Shown: piece by piece, positions 55,123 through 64,000 of the stretch
Position numbering within the stretch: position 1 is the first letter of the stretch
Layout of the letters: every line of letters starts with the position of its first letter
Source of the DNA: CAXQZU01 sp964228555
GTDB taxonomy: Bacteria; Planctomycetota; PLA2; JAEUHO01
NCBI GenBank assembly: GCA_964228555.1
Contig: CAXQZU010000030.1
Location: forward strand, 1-64,000
DNA: 64,000 nt
Direction of reading: 5' to 3'
Notes under the pieces: generated by a model
Told to the model about the DNA's origin: nothing
Seen by the model: only the letters and a program-made list of their open reading frames with translations
Database searches by the model: none
Position numbers and translations under genes: made by a program

Positions 55123-56367
55123 CTAGAGCGCGCCGAAGGCGAGCGTGACGTTGTGCCCGCCGAAGCCCAGGCTGTTGCTCAGCGCGCGGCGCACCTTGAG
55201 GCGACGAGCCACCTTGGGCACGTAGTCCAGGTCGCACTCCGGGTCCGGGTTGTCGAGGTTGATCGTGGGATGCACGATGCCCTCGTGGATCGAGAGGGCC
55301 GTGAACACCGCCTCCACGCCGCCCGAGCCGCCCAGCAGGTGGCCCACCATCGACTTGGACGACGAGATGGCCAGCTTGCGGGCGTGATCGCCGAACACGG
55401 ACTTGATGGCAGCCGTCTCGGCCCGGTCGTTGAGCTCGGTGGAGGTGCCGTGCGCGTTGATGTACTCGATGTCGCTGGGCTTGAGCCGCGCGTCGGCCAG
55501 CGCCAGCTGCATCGCCCGCGCGGGGCCCGTGCCCCCGGGGGCCGGCGCCGTGATGTGGTGGGCGTCCGAGGTCATGCCCGAGCCCAGCACCTCGCAGTAG
55601 ATGCGCGCACCGCGGGCCTTGGCGTGCTCGAGCTCCTCGAAGACCAGGATTCCGGCGCCCTCGCCCATCACGAAGCCGTCGCGGTCGCGGTCGAAGGGGC
55701 GGCTGGCCGCAGCCGGGTTGTCGTTGCGCGTGCTCATGGCGCGCATGCTGTTGAAGCCGGCCATGCCCATCGAGGTGATCGTGGCCTCGGCGCCGCCCGT
55801 GAGGCACAGGTCTTGCTCGCCGTCGCGCACGCTGCGGTGCGCGAGTGCCATGGCGTGGTTGCTCGAGGCGCACGCCGAGGAGGTGACGTAGGCCGGCCCC
55901 TCCAGCCCGAAGCGGATGCTGAGGTTGCCCGCCACGGCGTTGGGCATCATCTTGGGCACGAAGAAGGGGCTCACGCGCTGCGGGCCCTTCTCCATGATCG
56001 TGGTGTGCGTGTCCTCGATCGTGTCCAGCCCGCCGATGCCGGTGCCGATGATGGCGCCGGCGCGATGGCGCGGCAGGCCCGCCAGCGCGGCGAGGCCCGC
56101 GTCGGTCCATGCCTGCTGGGCGGCCACGAGGCCGTACATGACCATCAGGTCCAGCTTCTTGATGTCGCGGACCTCGAAGTGCTTGGCCGGGTCGAAGCCC
56201 TTGATCTCGCAGGCGACCCGGCACGGCATCTCCATCACGGCGGCATCGAACCGCGTGATGGGACCCGCCCCGCTGCGACCGTTCACGACGGCGTCCCACG
56301 AGGAACGCACGTCATGGCCGCAGGGGTTGATGGTCCCCAGGCCCGTGACGACGACCCGGCGCCCCAT
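55123..56367 (-). CDS. fabF: Beta-ketoacyl-ACP synthase II
   Basis: This 414-aa elongating enzyme of fatty-acid synthesis condenses malonyl-ACP with acyl-ACP. The catalytic triad is Cys166 (SSACASSNHA), His306 (NAHGTST) and His343 (VGHLLGGSGG). The length is normal. It follows acpP by five bases, as in many fab clusters, and precedes the pyrophosphorylase gene. Confidence 0.97.
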   Translation of the reverse strand: MGRRVVVTGLGTINPCGHDVRSSWDAVVNGRSGAGPITRFDAAVMEMPCRVACEIKGFDPAKHFEVRDIKKLDLMVMYGLVAAQQAWTDAGLAALAGLPRHRAGAIIGTGIGGLDTIEDTHTTIMEKGPQRVSPFFVPKMMPNAVAGNLSIRFGLEGPAYVTSSACASSNHAMALAHRSVRDGEQDLCLTGGAEATITSMGMAGFNSMRAMSTRNDNPAAASRPFDRDRDGFVMGEGAGILVFEELEHAKARGARIYCEVLGSGMTSDAHHITAPAPGGTGPARAMQLALADARLKPSDIEYINAHGTSTELNDRAETAAIKSVFGDHARKLAISSSKSMVGHLLGGSGGVEAVFTALSIHEGIVHPTINLDNPDPECDLDYVPKVARRLKVRRALSNSLGFGGHNVTLAFGAL

Positions 56368-56372
56368 CGGGC

Positions 56373-56615
56373 CTACTCCTTCTTCGAGGAGTGCTGCTCG
56401 ATGTACTTGATGGCGTCCCCGACCGTCTTGATCTTCTCGGCTTCCTCGTCGGGAATGCTCAGGTCGAACTCGTCCTCGAGCTCCATGACCAGCTCGACGG
56501 TGTCGAGGCTGTCCGCGCCCAGGTCGGTGATGAACGAGGTGCTCTCGTTGACCTTCTCCTTGGGCTGGCCGAGCTGCTCGCACACGATCTCGATGACCTT
56601 GTCCTTGACGCTCAC
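56373..56615 (-). CDS. acpP: Acyl carrier protein
   Basis: This 80-aa carrier holds growing acyl chains on a phosphopantetheine arm at Ser36 in DLGADSLDTVEL. It is acidic and has the standard length. The GTG start at 56615 is set by AGGAGG at 56622-56627, six bases away. It lies 83 bases after fabG, and two hairpins sit in that gap. Confidence 0.97.
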   Translation of the reverse strand: MSVKDKVIEIVCEQLGQPKEKVNESTSFITDLGADSLDTVELVMELEDEFDLSIPDEEAEKIKTVGDAIKYIEQHSSKKE

Positions 56616-56641
56616 CGGGAACCTCCTGACGGAAGGGGGAA

Positions 56642-56659
56642 CGGGCCGTGTCCGGCCCG
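56642..56659. promoter_or_regulatory. Hairpin in the fabG-acpP gap (distal)
   Basis: CGGGCC and GGCCCG form a perfect 6-bp stem with a six-base loop, between the fabG stop and the acpP ribosome binding site. With the next hairpin it could stabilise or attenuate the acpP part of the transcript. Confidence 0.4.
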
Positions 56660-56662
56660 GCA

Positions 56663-56689
56663 GCACGGCCACCCTCCCGGGGGCCGTGC
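56663..56689. promoter_or_regulatory. Hairpin in the fabG-acpP gap (proximal)
   Basis: GCACGGCC and GGCCGTGC form an 8-bp stem with an 11-base loop, nine bases after the fabG stop. ACP is often made in excess of its neighbours, so a processing or attenuation role is plausible. Confidence 0.45.
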
Positions 56690-56698
56690 CGTCATGGT

Positions 56699-57451
56699 CT
56701 ACATCACCATACCGCCATCGACCGGCAAGACCTGTCCGGTGACGTAGCCAGCCCGGGGGGAGGCCAGGAAGGCCACCACCTCGGCCACGTCCTCCGGAGA
56801 GCCCAGACGGCCCAGCGGGATGTGCTTCTTGAGTTCCTCGGCCGCGCTGGCAGGCAGCGCCGCCGTCATGTCGGTGGTGATGTAGCCGGGGGCCACCGCG
56901 TTCACGGTGACCGCACGACCGGCCAGCTCCTTGGCCACGGCCTTGGTCAGCGCCACCACGCCCCCCTTGCTCGCGGCGTAGTTGGCCTGGCCGGCGTTGC
57001 CCATCAGCCCCACCACGCTCGTGATGTTGATGATGCGGCCCCGCTTGCTCTTCATCAGGTGCCGGCTGGCAGCACGGATCATGTAGAAGGTGCCGGAGAG
57101 GTTCACCTCCAGCACCTTGTCCCAGTCCTCGTCGCTCATGCGCAGCAGCAGGCCATCGCGCGTGATGCCGGCGTTGTTGACAAGGATGTCCAGCCCGCCC
57201 CCGAAGGCGACGGCCGCCTCGACCGCCGCCTTGCAGGCGGCCGCGTCGCCCACGTCGGCCGCGCAGAAGGACACGCGCTCGGGGGCCCCGCTGGCCGCGC
57301 GCGCCTCCTCGGCGGCCTGCGCGTTGGTGCCGGTGAAGGTCACCTTGGCGCCATGCGCGGCGAGTGCGGCCACGATGGCGCGCCCGATGCCGCGCGTGCC
57401 GCCCGTCACCAGGGCGCTGGCTCCGTCGAAGTCGTGGGCGTGATGGCTCAT
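56699..57451 (-). CDS. fabG: 3-oxoacyl-ACP reductase
   Basis: This 250-aa short-chain dehydrogenase reduces ketoacyl-ACP with NADPH. The cofactor loop VTGGTRGIG, NNAG, Ser145 and the YxxxK pair Tyr158/Lys162 are present. It overlaps the fabD stop by ATGA. Confidence 0.97.
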   Translation of the reverse strand: MSHHAHDFDGASALVTGGTRGIGRAIVAALAAHGAKVTFTGTNAQAAEEARAASGAPERVSFCAADVGDAAACKAAVEAAVAFGGGLDILVNNAGITRDGLLLRMSDEDWDKVLEVNLSGTFYMIRAASRHLMKSKRGRIINITSVVGLMGNAGQANYAASKGGVVALTKAVAKELAGRAVTVNAVAPGYITTDMTAALPASAAEELKKHIPLGRLGSPEDVAEVVAFLASPRAGYVTGQVLPVDGGMVM

Positions 57452-58410
57452 GGACGGGCTCCGGGGGCGAGCAGGGCAGCCACCGCCTCGGCGTTGGTGG
57501 CCGGCAAGGTCTCCAGCGAGGGCTCGATGCGGCGCACGAGGCCGCAGAGCACGTTGCCCGGCGCCGGCTCCAGCACGGCGCGCGCGCCCAGAGCATGGGC
57601 TGCCTGCACGCACTCCACGAAGCGCACGGGGCTGGTCACCTGCCGCAGCAGGGCATCGCGGATCTCCCCCACGTCGCGCGTGGGCCGCGCGGTGGCGTTG
57701 GGGATGACGGGCATGGACGGCGTGCGCAGGGTGACCCGCTCCAGCGCCCGGGCCAGCCGCTCGGCGCCCGGCTGCATCAGCGCGCTGTGGAAGGCGCCCG
57801 CCACGGGCAGGCGCGTCGCGCGCCGCACGCCGCGCTCCTTGGCCAGCGCCTCGGCCCGCTCCAGCGAGGGCACGTCGCCCGAGATCACGACCTGGCCGGG
57901 TGCGTTGAGGTTGGCCACGCTGCACGTGCCCCCGGTGGCGGCACGCGCCTGCGCGCAGAGGTCCTCGGCCACGGCCTGCTCCACGGGCAGCGCGGTCATG
58001 CCGGAGGGCACGCGCTCGCTGGCCTCCTGCATGCCCAGCCCGCGCTCGCGCACGAGGGCCACGGCGTCCTCCAGCCCCAGCACGCCCGCGACGTGCAGGG
58101 CCGTGAACTCGCCCAGCGAGAGCCCGAAGGCGCAGACGAGCCTGCCCTCGGGCAGGGCACCGCCCGCGCGCAGGGCCGCCACCACCGCAGCGCCCACGGC
58201 CAGGATGGCCGGCTGCTGCAGGTCGGTGCGCACCAGCTCGCTCTCGGGGCCGTCACGGCAGGTGCCCAGCAGGTCCAGGCCCAGAACGCCGCTGGCCCGG
58301 CGGAACACCTCGGCCGCGGCCGGGTGCGCCGCGGCCACATCCACGCCCATGCCCAGGCGCTGGGCGCCCTGCCCGGGGCAGGCAAGGGCCGTGGGGACGA
58401 GCCCGCTCAC
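57448..58410 (-). CDS. fabD: Malonyl-CoA:ACP transacylase
   Basis: This 320-aa enzyme loads malonyl groups on ACP. ACPGQGAQ, the nucleophile Ser98 in GLSLGEF and His208 in AGAFHS are present. The residue before the usual SLGE is Leu instead of His. The GTG start overlaps the plsX stop (GTGA). The fabH gene that often lies before fabD is missing here. Confidence 0.95.
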   Translation of the reverse strand: MSGLVPTALACPGQGAQRLGMGVDVAAAHPAAAEVFRRASGVLGLDLLGTCRDGPESELVRTDLQQPAILAVGAAVVAALRAGGALPEGRLVCAFGLSLGEFTALHVAGVLGLEDAVALVRERGLGMQEASERVPSGMTALPVEQAVAEDLCAQARAATGGTCSVANLNAPGQVVISGDVPSLERAEALAKERGVRRATRLPVAGAFHSALMQPGAERLARALERVTLRTPSMPVIPNATARPTRDVGEIRDALLRQVTSPVRFVECVQAAHALGARAVLEPAPGNVLCGLVRRIEPSLETLPATNAEAVAALLAPGARP

Positions 58411-59426
58411 GAGGCCGAGGCCTCGCCGCTGGGCGTGGCCGCCAGGGCGGCCACGATGCGGGCACCGACGTCGTGCTGCACGAAGGCCCGCGCCGCCTTG
58501 AGGGCGTTGAGCACCGCGCGCGCATCGCTGCGGCCGTGACCGATGAGGTAGGCGCCCTTGACGCCCAGCAGCGGGGCGCCGCCGTACTCGGCGTAGTCCA
58601 CGCGACCCATCAGCGTCTTGAGCACCTTGCCCGACTCCGGGGCCACGGGCAGGGCGCCCTTGAGCACGCCGAGGATGTACTCCGCCATGCCCTCCGCGGC
58701 CTTCAGCGCCACGTTGCCCGAGAAGCCCTCGCTCACCACCACGTCGGCGCGGTCGTGGAAGAACTCGCGCGGCTCGATGTTGCCCAGGAAGGTGCCCACC
58801 GACGCGGGCAGCGGGGCGGCGCGGAAGCGCTCCCAGGTCTCCTTCACGAGCCGGTTGCCCTTGTGCTCCTCCTCGCCGATGGAGAGGATGCCGATGCGAG
58901 GCTGCGCCACGCCCAGCGTGGCCCGGGCGTAGTGCGCCGCCATGATCGCGTACTGGTGCAGGTGCTCGGGCCGCGCGTCGGGGTTGGCACCGCAGTCGCA
59001 CACCACCGTGGCGCCGGTGGCCCTCGGGAAGGGCACGGCGATGCCCAGGCGCTTGACGCCCTCGAGCCGCTGGCAGAACAGCTGCGCCGCGGCCACCGCC
59101 GCGCCGGTCGAGCCCATGTTGACGACGCCGGCCACCTCGCCGCGGCCCAGCAGCTCGGCCGCCACGCGCGCCGAGCAGCCCGCCCGGCCGCGCACGGCGG
59201 CCACCGGGTCCTCGTCCATCGACACCACGTCGTCGGCCGCCACGACCGGCAGGCGCGCGCGCGCCGCGGCCGAGGCGCCGGCCGCCGCCAGCTCGGCCTC
59301 GATGGCCGCGGGCTTGCCCACCAGCACGACCGTCAGGTCGGGGAAGGCTTCCACGGCCAGCAGCGAACCGGCCACCGGCGCCTGCGGCGCGCGGTCGCCT
59401 CCCATGGCGTCGACGGCGATGCGCAT
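58407..59426 (-). CDS. plsX: Phosphate acyltransferase PlsX
   Basis: This 339-aa enzyme makes acyl-phosphate from acyl-ACP for phospholipid synthesis. IAVDAMGGDRAP, MGSTGAAVAAA and LSIGEEEHKGN are signatures. It follows rpmF by 24 bases in the conserved rpmF-plsX order and overlaps fabD. Confidence 0.97.
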   Translation of the reverse strand: MRIAVDAMGGDRAPQAPVAGSLLAVEAFPDLTVVLVGKPAAIEAELAAAGASAAARARLPVVAADDVVSMDEDPVAAVRGRAGCSARVAAELLGRGEVAGVVNMGSTGAAVAAAQLFCQRLEGVKRLGIAVPFPRATGATVVCDCGANPDARPEHLHQYAIMAAHYARATLGVAQPRIGILSIGEEEHKGNRLVKETWERFRAAPLPASVGTFLGNIEPREFFHDRADVVVSEGFSGNVALKAAEGMAEYILGVLKGALPVAPESGKVLKTLMGRVDYAEYGGAPLLGVKGAYLIGHGRSDARAVLNALKAARAFVQHDVGARIVAALAATPSGEASAS

Positions 59427-59450
59427 GGCCCGCCTCCGTTCCAGCCTGGG

Positions 59451-59636
59451 CTAGGCGCCCTCTTCCTTGGCCACCACCTCACGACCGTCGTAGAAGCCGC
59501 AGTTGGGGCACACGCGGTGCGGGGGACGCTCGTAGCTGCAGCGCGAGCAGGTGGACAGCGAGCGGGCCATCAGGCCGTGGTGCGACGCACGCATGCGCGA
59601 GCGACGCTTGCTCAGCTTCCTCTTGGGGACCGCCAT
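59451..59636 (-). CDS. rpmF: 50S ribosomal protein L32
   Basis: This 61-aa protein has the basic start MAVPKRKLSKRRSRMR and two zinc-ribbon pairs (CSRC and CPNC). GAGGAG lies five bases before the ATG at 59636. It is the first gene of the rpmF-plsX-fab operon. Confidence 0.97.
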   Translation of the reverse strand: MAVPKRKLSKRRSRMRASHHGLMARSLSTCSRCSYERPPHRVCPNCGFYDGREVVAKEEGA

Positions 59637-59659
59637 GGCTGCTCCTCGGGGCTGGGGAT

Positions 59660-59676
59660 GGCGGGCCAGGCCCGCC
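59660..59676. terminator. Perfect GC-rich palindrome between alaS and rpmF
   Basis: GGCGGGCC and GGCCCGCC flank a single A. It lies within the leader of the rpmF transcript and after alaS. It could be an alaS terminator, an attenuator of the operon or a binding site. Confidence 0.35.
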
Positions 59677-59721
59677 TACCCGGCCCGGCCCGCCTCGGGC
59701 GGCCCTGCTGGGTAGTCGGGC

Positions 59722-59750
59722 AAGGTAGGCCCCCCACCCGGGAGGGTCAA
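59722..59750 (-). promoter_or_regulatory. Promoter of the rpmF-plsX-fab operon
   Basis: On the minus strand TTGACC (plus 59745-59750) and TACCTT (plus 59722-59727) are exactly 17 bases apart. This is the clearest sigma-70-type promoter in the window. The leader to rpmF is about 80 bases and contains the palindrome at 59660-59676. Confidence 0.6.
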
Positions 59751-59781
59751 GAATGGCGCAAGCGAGCGGCCTGCGTGCGCC

Positions 59782-62478
59782 CTAGGTGCCCAGGCGGGCA
59801 CGCACGGCGCCCAGCGCGGCCTCGGCCTTGGCAGGGTCGCTGCCCTGGCCCTGCGCCTGGTCGGCCTTGCCGCCGCCGCCCCCGCCCAGCACGGCGCAGG
59901 CGTCCTTGAGCAAGGCCGAGGCATCCAGCCCGCGCGCTCGCCCCGCCTCGCCCACCCCGACGAACACCGGGGCCTTGCCGCCGGCCCGCGAGACGAGCAC
60001 GGCCACCTCGACGCCGTCCTTGCGCAGCCGGTCCCACGCGCCCTTGAGGCCCTTGGGGTCCAGCCCCTCGAGCACGGCCAGCGCGACGCGCAGGCCTCCG
60101 GCCATGTCGCGCGTGGCCAGCAGCCGCTCCACCTCGCGCGAGGCCGCCTCGGCCTGCGCACGCTCGATCACCTTCTGGAGGTCCTTGAGCTGGGCCTGCA
60201 CCGCGCGCACGCGCGTCGCCAGCTCGTCGGGCCGCGCCTTGAGCAGGTCGCCCAGCTCGCGCAGCGTGGCCCGGTCGCGCGAGGCCGCGTCGGCCGCGCC
60301 CAGCCCGGTGACGGCCTCGATGCGGCGCACGCCCGATGCGATGCTGGTCTCCAGCGTGATGCGGAAGGAGCCGATGTCGCCGGTGCGGGCCACGTGGGTG
60401 CCCCCGCACAGCTCGCGCGAGGAAGCGCCGCGCGTGGGCTCGCCGGGCACGTCCAGCACGCGCACGCGCGCGTCATACTTCTCGCCGAACATGGCCACGG
60501 CGCCCGAGGCCTTGGCCGCCTCGAGGTCCAGCACCTCGGTGCGCGCCGCGTGGTTGCCCAGCACCCACCCGTTGAGGCGGCGCTCCACCTCGGCCACCTC
60601 CTCGGGCGCGAGCGCCTTGCCGTGGCTGAAGTCGAAGCGCAGCCGGTCCGGCGCCACCAGCGAGCCCTGCTGGCGCACGTGCTCGCCCAGCACGTCCTTG
60701 AGGACCCGGTGGAGCAGGTGCGTCGCCGTGTGGTTGCGCCGCACCGCATCGCGCCGCTCGCGGTCCGCGCGGGCCGACACGGTGTCGCCCACGGACAGCG
60801 CGCCGCGCGTCACGCGCCCGCGGTGCAGCACGAGGCCTTCGCCCTTCTGGGTGTCGTCCACGGCCAGCAGGCCCTGCGGCGACTCCAGCGTGCCCGTGTC
60901 GCCCACCTGGCCGCCACTCTCGGCGTAGAAGGGCGACTGGTCCAGCACCACCGTGCCCTCGTCGCCCTGCGCGAGGCGCTGCACCAGCGCGTCGCCCTTG
61001 AGCAGGCCCACGATGCGGCCCTCGCCCTCGGTGCATGCGCCCTCGGCCTCGTGGCACTGCGTGCGCGTGTCCAGCACGCCGCGTGCGCGCAGCTCCCGCA
61101 GCGGGCTCACCGCGAAGATGTCGCCCTTCATCTTGGCGCCTGCGCGGGCGCGCTCGCGCTGGGCCTCCATCTCGCGCTCGAAGCCCGCTCGATCCACGGT
61201 CATCCCCTGCTCGGCGAGGATCACCTCGGCCAGGTCCAGCGGGAATCCGTAGGTGTCGTAGAGGCGGAAGGCGGCCTCGCCCGGCAGCACCTTGCCGCCG
61301 GCCGCGCGCGACACCTCCTCCGACAGGAAGTGCACCCCACGGGCGTAGGTCTCGCGGAAGCGCAGCTCCTCGGCGCGCAGCTCGTCGCAGATGACGGCCT
61401 CGGCCTCGTGCAGGTAGGGGTAGCCGTCCCCCATCACCTCGATCACGGTGGGCGCCACCCGCTCCAGGAAGGGCTCCGACAGGCCCAGCTGGATGCCGTC
61501 GCGGATGGCCCGGCGCAGGATGCGACGCAGCACGTAGCCGCGGCCCTCGTTGCCCGGCTTCACCCCGTCGGCGACGAGGAAGCTGGCCGCGCGAGCATGG
61601 TCGCTGATGCGTCGCATGCGACGCGCATCCTCGGCCTGCGGGATGCCGCCGGCCGGGTCGAAGGCGTAGGGCTTGCCCGCGAGGCCGGCCACGCGCGTCA
61701 CGATGGGACGGAACATGCTGGTGCCGAAGGGCGAGCGCTGCGCCTCGAGGGCGGCCAGCACCCGCTCCATGCCGGCGCCGCAGTCGATGTTGCGCTGCGG
61801 CAGGGGCACCAGGTCGTCCACGCCGCGGCGGTCGAACTGCGTGAACACCGTGTTCCAGATCTCGACGAACCGGCCGGAGTCGTAGGCCTTGGCGCTGCCG
61901 TCGCCCACCTCGACCGAGGGCCCGTAGTCGAAGAAGATCTCGCTGCAGGGCCCGCAGGGGCCGTTGGGGCCGTCCTTGGGCGCGTTGGCGGGCCAGAAGT
62001 TCTCCTTGGCGTCGAAACGCGCGATGGCGTCGCGCGAGACTCCCAGCGCCAGCCAGGCCTGCAGCGCCTCGTCATCGTCCTCGTAGACGCTGATGCGCAG
62101 CCGCTTGGCGTCGAAGCCCAGCTCGCGCACGAGCAGCTCCCACGCCCAGGCCACGGCCTCGCGCTTGAAGTAGTCCCCGAAGCTGAAGTGCCCCAGCATC
62201 TCGAAGAAGGTGAGGTGCCGCGGCGTGCGCCCGACGTTCTCGAGGTCGCCCTGCCGCAAGCAGCGCTGCACGGTGGCCGCGCGCCGGTAGGGCAACGGCA
62301 CCTTGCCGAGGAACAGGTCCTTGAACTGGTTCATGCCCGCGCCGGTGAACAGCAGCGTGGGGTCGTTGTCGGGCACCAACGACGCGCTGGGCGGCAGGGC
62401 ATGCTGGCGGGCGCCGAAGAAGGCCAGCCAGCGCTCGCGCAGCTGGTCGTGGGGTCGGCGGGCGGCAGGCGTGCTCAT
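59782..62478 (-). CDS. alaS: Alanyl-tRNA synthetase
   Basis: This 898-aa enzyme charges tRNA-Ala and edits mistakes. The aminoacylation core has GAGMNQFKDLFLG and GDLENVGRTPRHLTFFEMLGHFSFGDYF. The editing domain has HTATHLLH and CGGTH. A Gly-rich C-terminal (LGGGGGGKADQA) completes the protein. The ATG at 62478 is chosen because it matches the family start. It likely charges tmRNA too, whose G-U pair is conserved here. Confidence 0.98.
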   Translation of the reverse strand: MSTPAARRPHDQLRERWLAFFGARQHALPPSASLVPDNDPTLLFTGAGMNQFKDLFLGKVPLPYRRAATVQRCLRQGDLENVGRTPRHLTFFEMLGHFSFGDYFKREAVAWAWELLVRELGFDAKRLRISVYEDDDEALQAWLALGVSRDAIARFDAKENFWPANAPKDGPNGPCGPCSEIFFDYGPSVEVGDGSAKAYDSGRFVEIWNTVFTQFDRRGVDDLVPLPQRNIDCGAGMERVLAALEAQRSPFGTSMFRPIVTRVAGLAGKPYAFDPAGGIPQAEDARRMRRISDHARAASFLVADGVKPGNEGRGYVLRRILRRAIRDGIQLGLSEPFLERVAPTVIEVMGDGYPYLHEAEAVICDELRAEELRFRETYARGVHFLSEEVSRAAGGKVLPGEAAFRLYDTYGFPLDLAEVILAEQGMTVDRAGFEREMEAQRERARAGAKMKGDIFAVSPLRELRARGVLDTRTQCHEAEGACTEGEGRIVGLLKGDALVQRLAQGDEGTVVLDQSPFYAESGGQVGDTGTLESPQGLLAVDDTQKGEGLVLHRGRVTRGALSVGDTVSARADRERRDAVRRNHTATHLLHRVLKDVLGEHVRQQGSLVAPDRLRFDFSHGKALAPEEVAEVERRLNGWVLGNHAARTEVLDLEAAKASGAVAMFGEKYDARVRVLDVPGEPTRGASSRELCGGTHVARTGDIGSFRITLETSIASGVRRIEAVTGLGAADAASRDRATLRELGDLLKARPDELATRVRAVQAQLKDLQKVIERAQAEAASREVERLLATRDMAGGLRVALAVLEGLDPKGLKGAWDRLRKDGVEVAVLVSRAGGKAPVFVGVGEAGRARGLDASALLKDACAVLGGGGGGKADQAQGQGSDPAKAEAALGAVRARLGT

Positions 62479-62508
62479 GGCGCGTGGCTCTCGTGCGACA
62501 GGGCCGCG

Positions 62509-62514
62509 ACGGTA
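62509..62514 (-). promoter_or_regulatory. Candidate -10 element TACCGT of alaS
   Basis: TACCGT on the minus strand lies about 30 bases before the alaS start. Confidence 0.4.
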
Positions 62515-62562
62515 GCACGCTGCCCTCGGCACCGGCGCGCTGCGCCGGGCAGCAGGCCGCAC

Positions 62563-62597
62563 GCTCCCCGCCCGGGCACGAGGCCCGCGCGGGGAGC
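62563..62597. terminator. Long hairpin in the recA-alaS gap
   Basis: GCTCCCCGC pairs with GCGGGGAGC around an inner CGGGC-ACGAG-GCCCG hairpin. It lies after recA and before the alaS promoter, on the minus strand. Confidence 0.5.
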
Positions 62598-62620
62598 GCG
62601 GCGAGGCACGCTAAGGGCGT

Positions 62621-62642
62621 GGGCCGCGGCGCTGCGCGGCCC
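62621..62642 (-). terminator. Hairpin after recA
   Basis: GGGCCGCG and CGCGGCCC form an 8-bp stem beginning five bases after the recA stop. It is probably the recA terminator. Confidence 0.5.
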
Positions 62643-62647
62643 TGCGC

Positions 62648-63937
<1,290 letters not shown>

Positions 63938-64000
63938 CGTGTCCTCCTTGTGTCCTCGGTTGTGTTGGTTGTCTTGGGTCGTGTCGGCGTCGCTTGGCCG

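Overview
The window is about 64 kb of very GC-rich bacterial chromosome. It is almost completely coding, with no gap longer than about 250 bases. The organism is most likely a planctomycete-like bacterium. That is an inference from the many secreted HEAT- and TPR-type repeat proteins, two secreted von Willebrand factor A proteins, short lipoproteins and carboxypeptidase-regulatory-like proteins mixed among ordinary housekeeping genes. Myxococcota or another high-GC phylum cannot be excluded. I saw no rRNA, tRNA, CRISPR array, prophage or insertion sequence.

Left part (1-30.8 kb, genes on both strands). A secreted repeat protein, a Dus tRNA-dihydrouridine synthase and a large lipoprotein come first. 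They are followed by a gcvT-gcvH-lgt operon (glycine cleavage T and H proteins plus a divergent Lgt-like membrane protein), a VWA protein, two tiny cysteine-rich lipoproteins with clpS, and aconitase. Next are a three-gene oxidoreductase/radical-SAM/NUDIX operon with overlapping starts, a TlpA-like thioredoxin, and ssrA (tmRNA) facing smpB across one long hairpin. Then come a metallopeptidase-rlmI-small membrane protein operon and an operon of a ribbon-helix-helix zinc-ribbon regulator with an ABC ATPase, an FtsX-like permease and a DUF3299 protein. PadR with a HAAS membrane protein, a UbiA-family prenyltransferase, a site-2 protease and dxr complete this part.

Middle (31-45.3 kb, all genes on the + strand). 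This holds purM, a pseudopilin-like protein and a tightly packed six-gene unit: tRNA nucleotidyltransferase, HEAT protein, ABC ATPase, pentaheme cytochrome lipoprotein, HEAT lipoprotein and TPR protein. A secreted protein of unknown function, a membrane-fused spermidine-synthase-like protein and a small membrane protein follow.

Right part (45.5-64 kb, all genes on the - strand). This holds a second VWA protein, a DHH phosphoesterase, leucyl aminopeptidase, a small conserved protein, a carboxypeptidase-regulatory-like protein, a cupin, D-Ala-D-Ala ligase and a UTP-sugar pyrophosphorylase. The fatty-acid/ribosome operon rpmF-plsX-fabD-fabG-acpP-fabF, alaS and recA follow.

The + and - blocks converge on a 28-bp AT-rich sequence at 45363-45390. 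It has the arm-spacer-arm layout of a XerC/XerD dif site, so the window probably spans the replication terminus. Many promoters can be read as TAnnnT -10 elements. In at least six genes this element lies only 6-7 bases before the start codon, which suggests leaderless mRNAs. Stop codons are mostly TAG, and none of the 57 proteins called ends in TAA.
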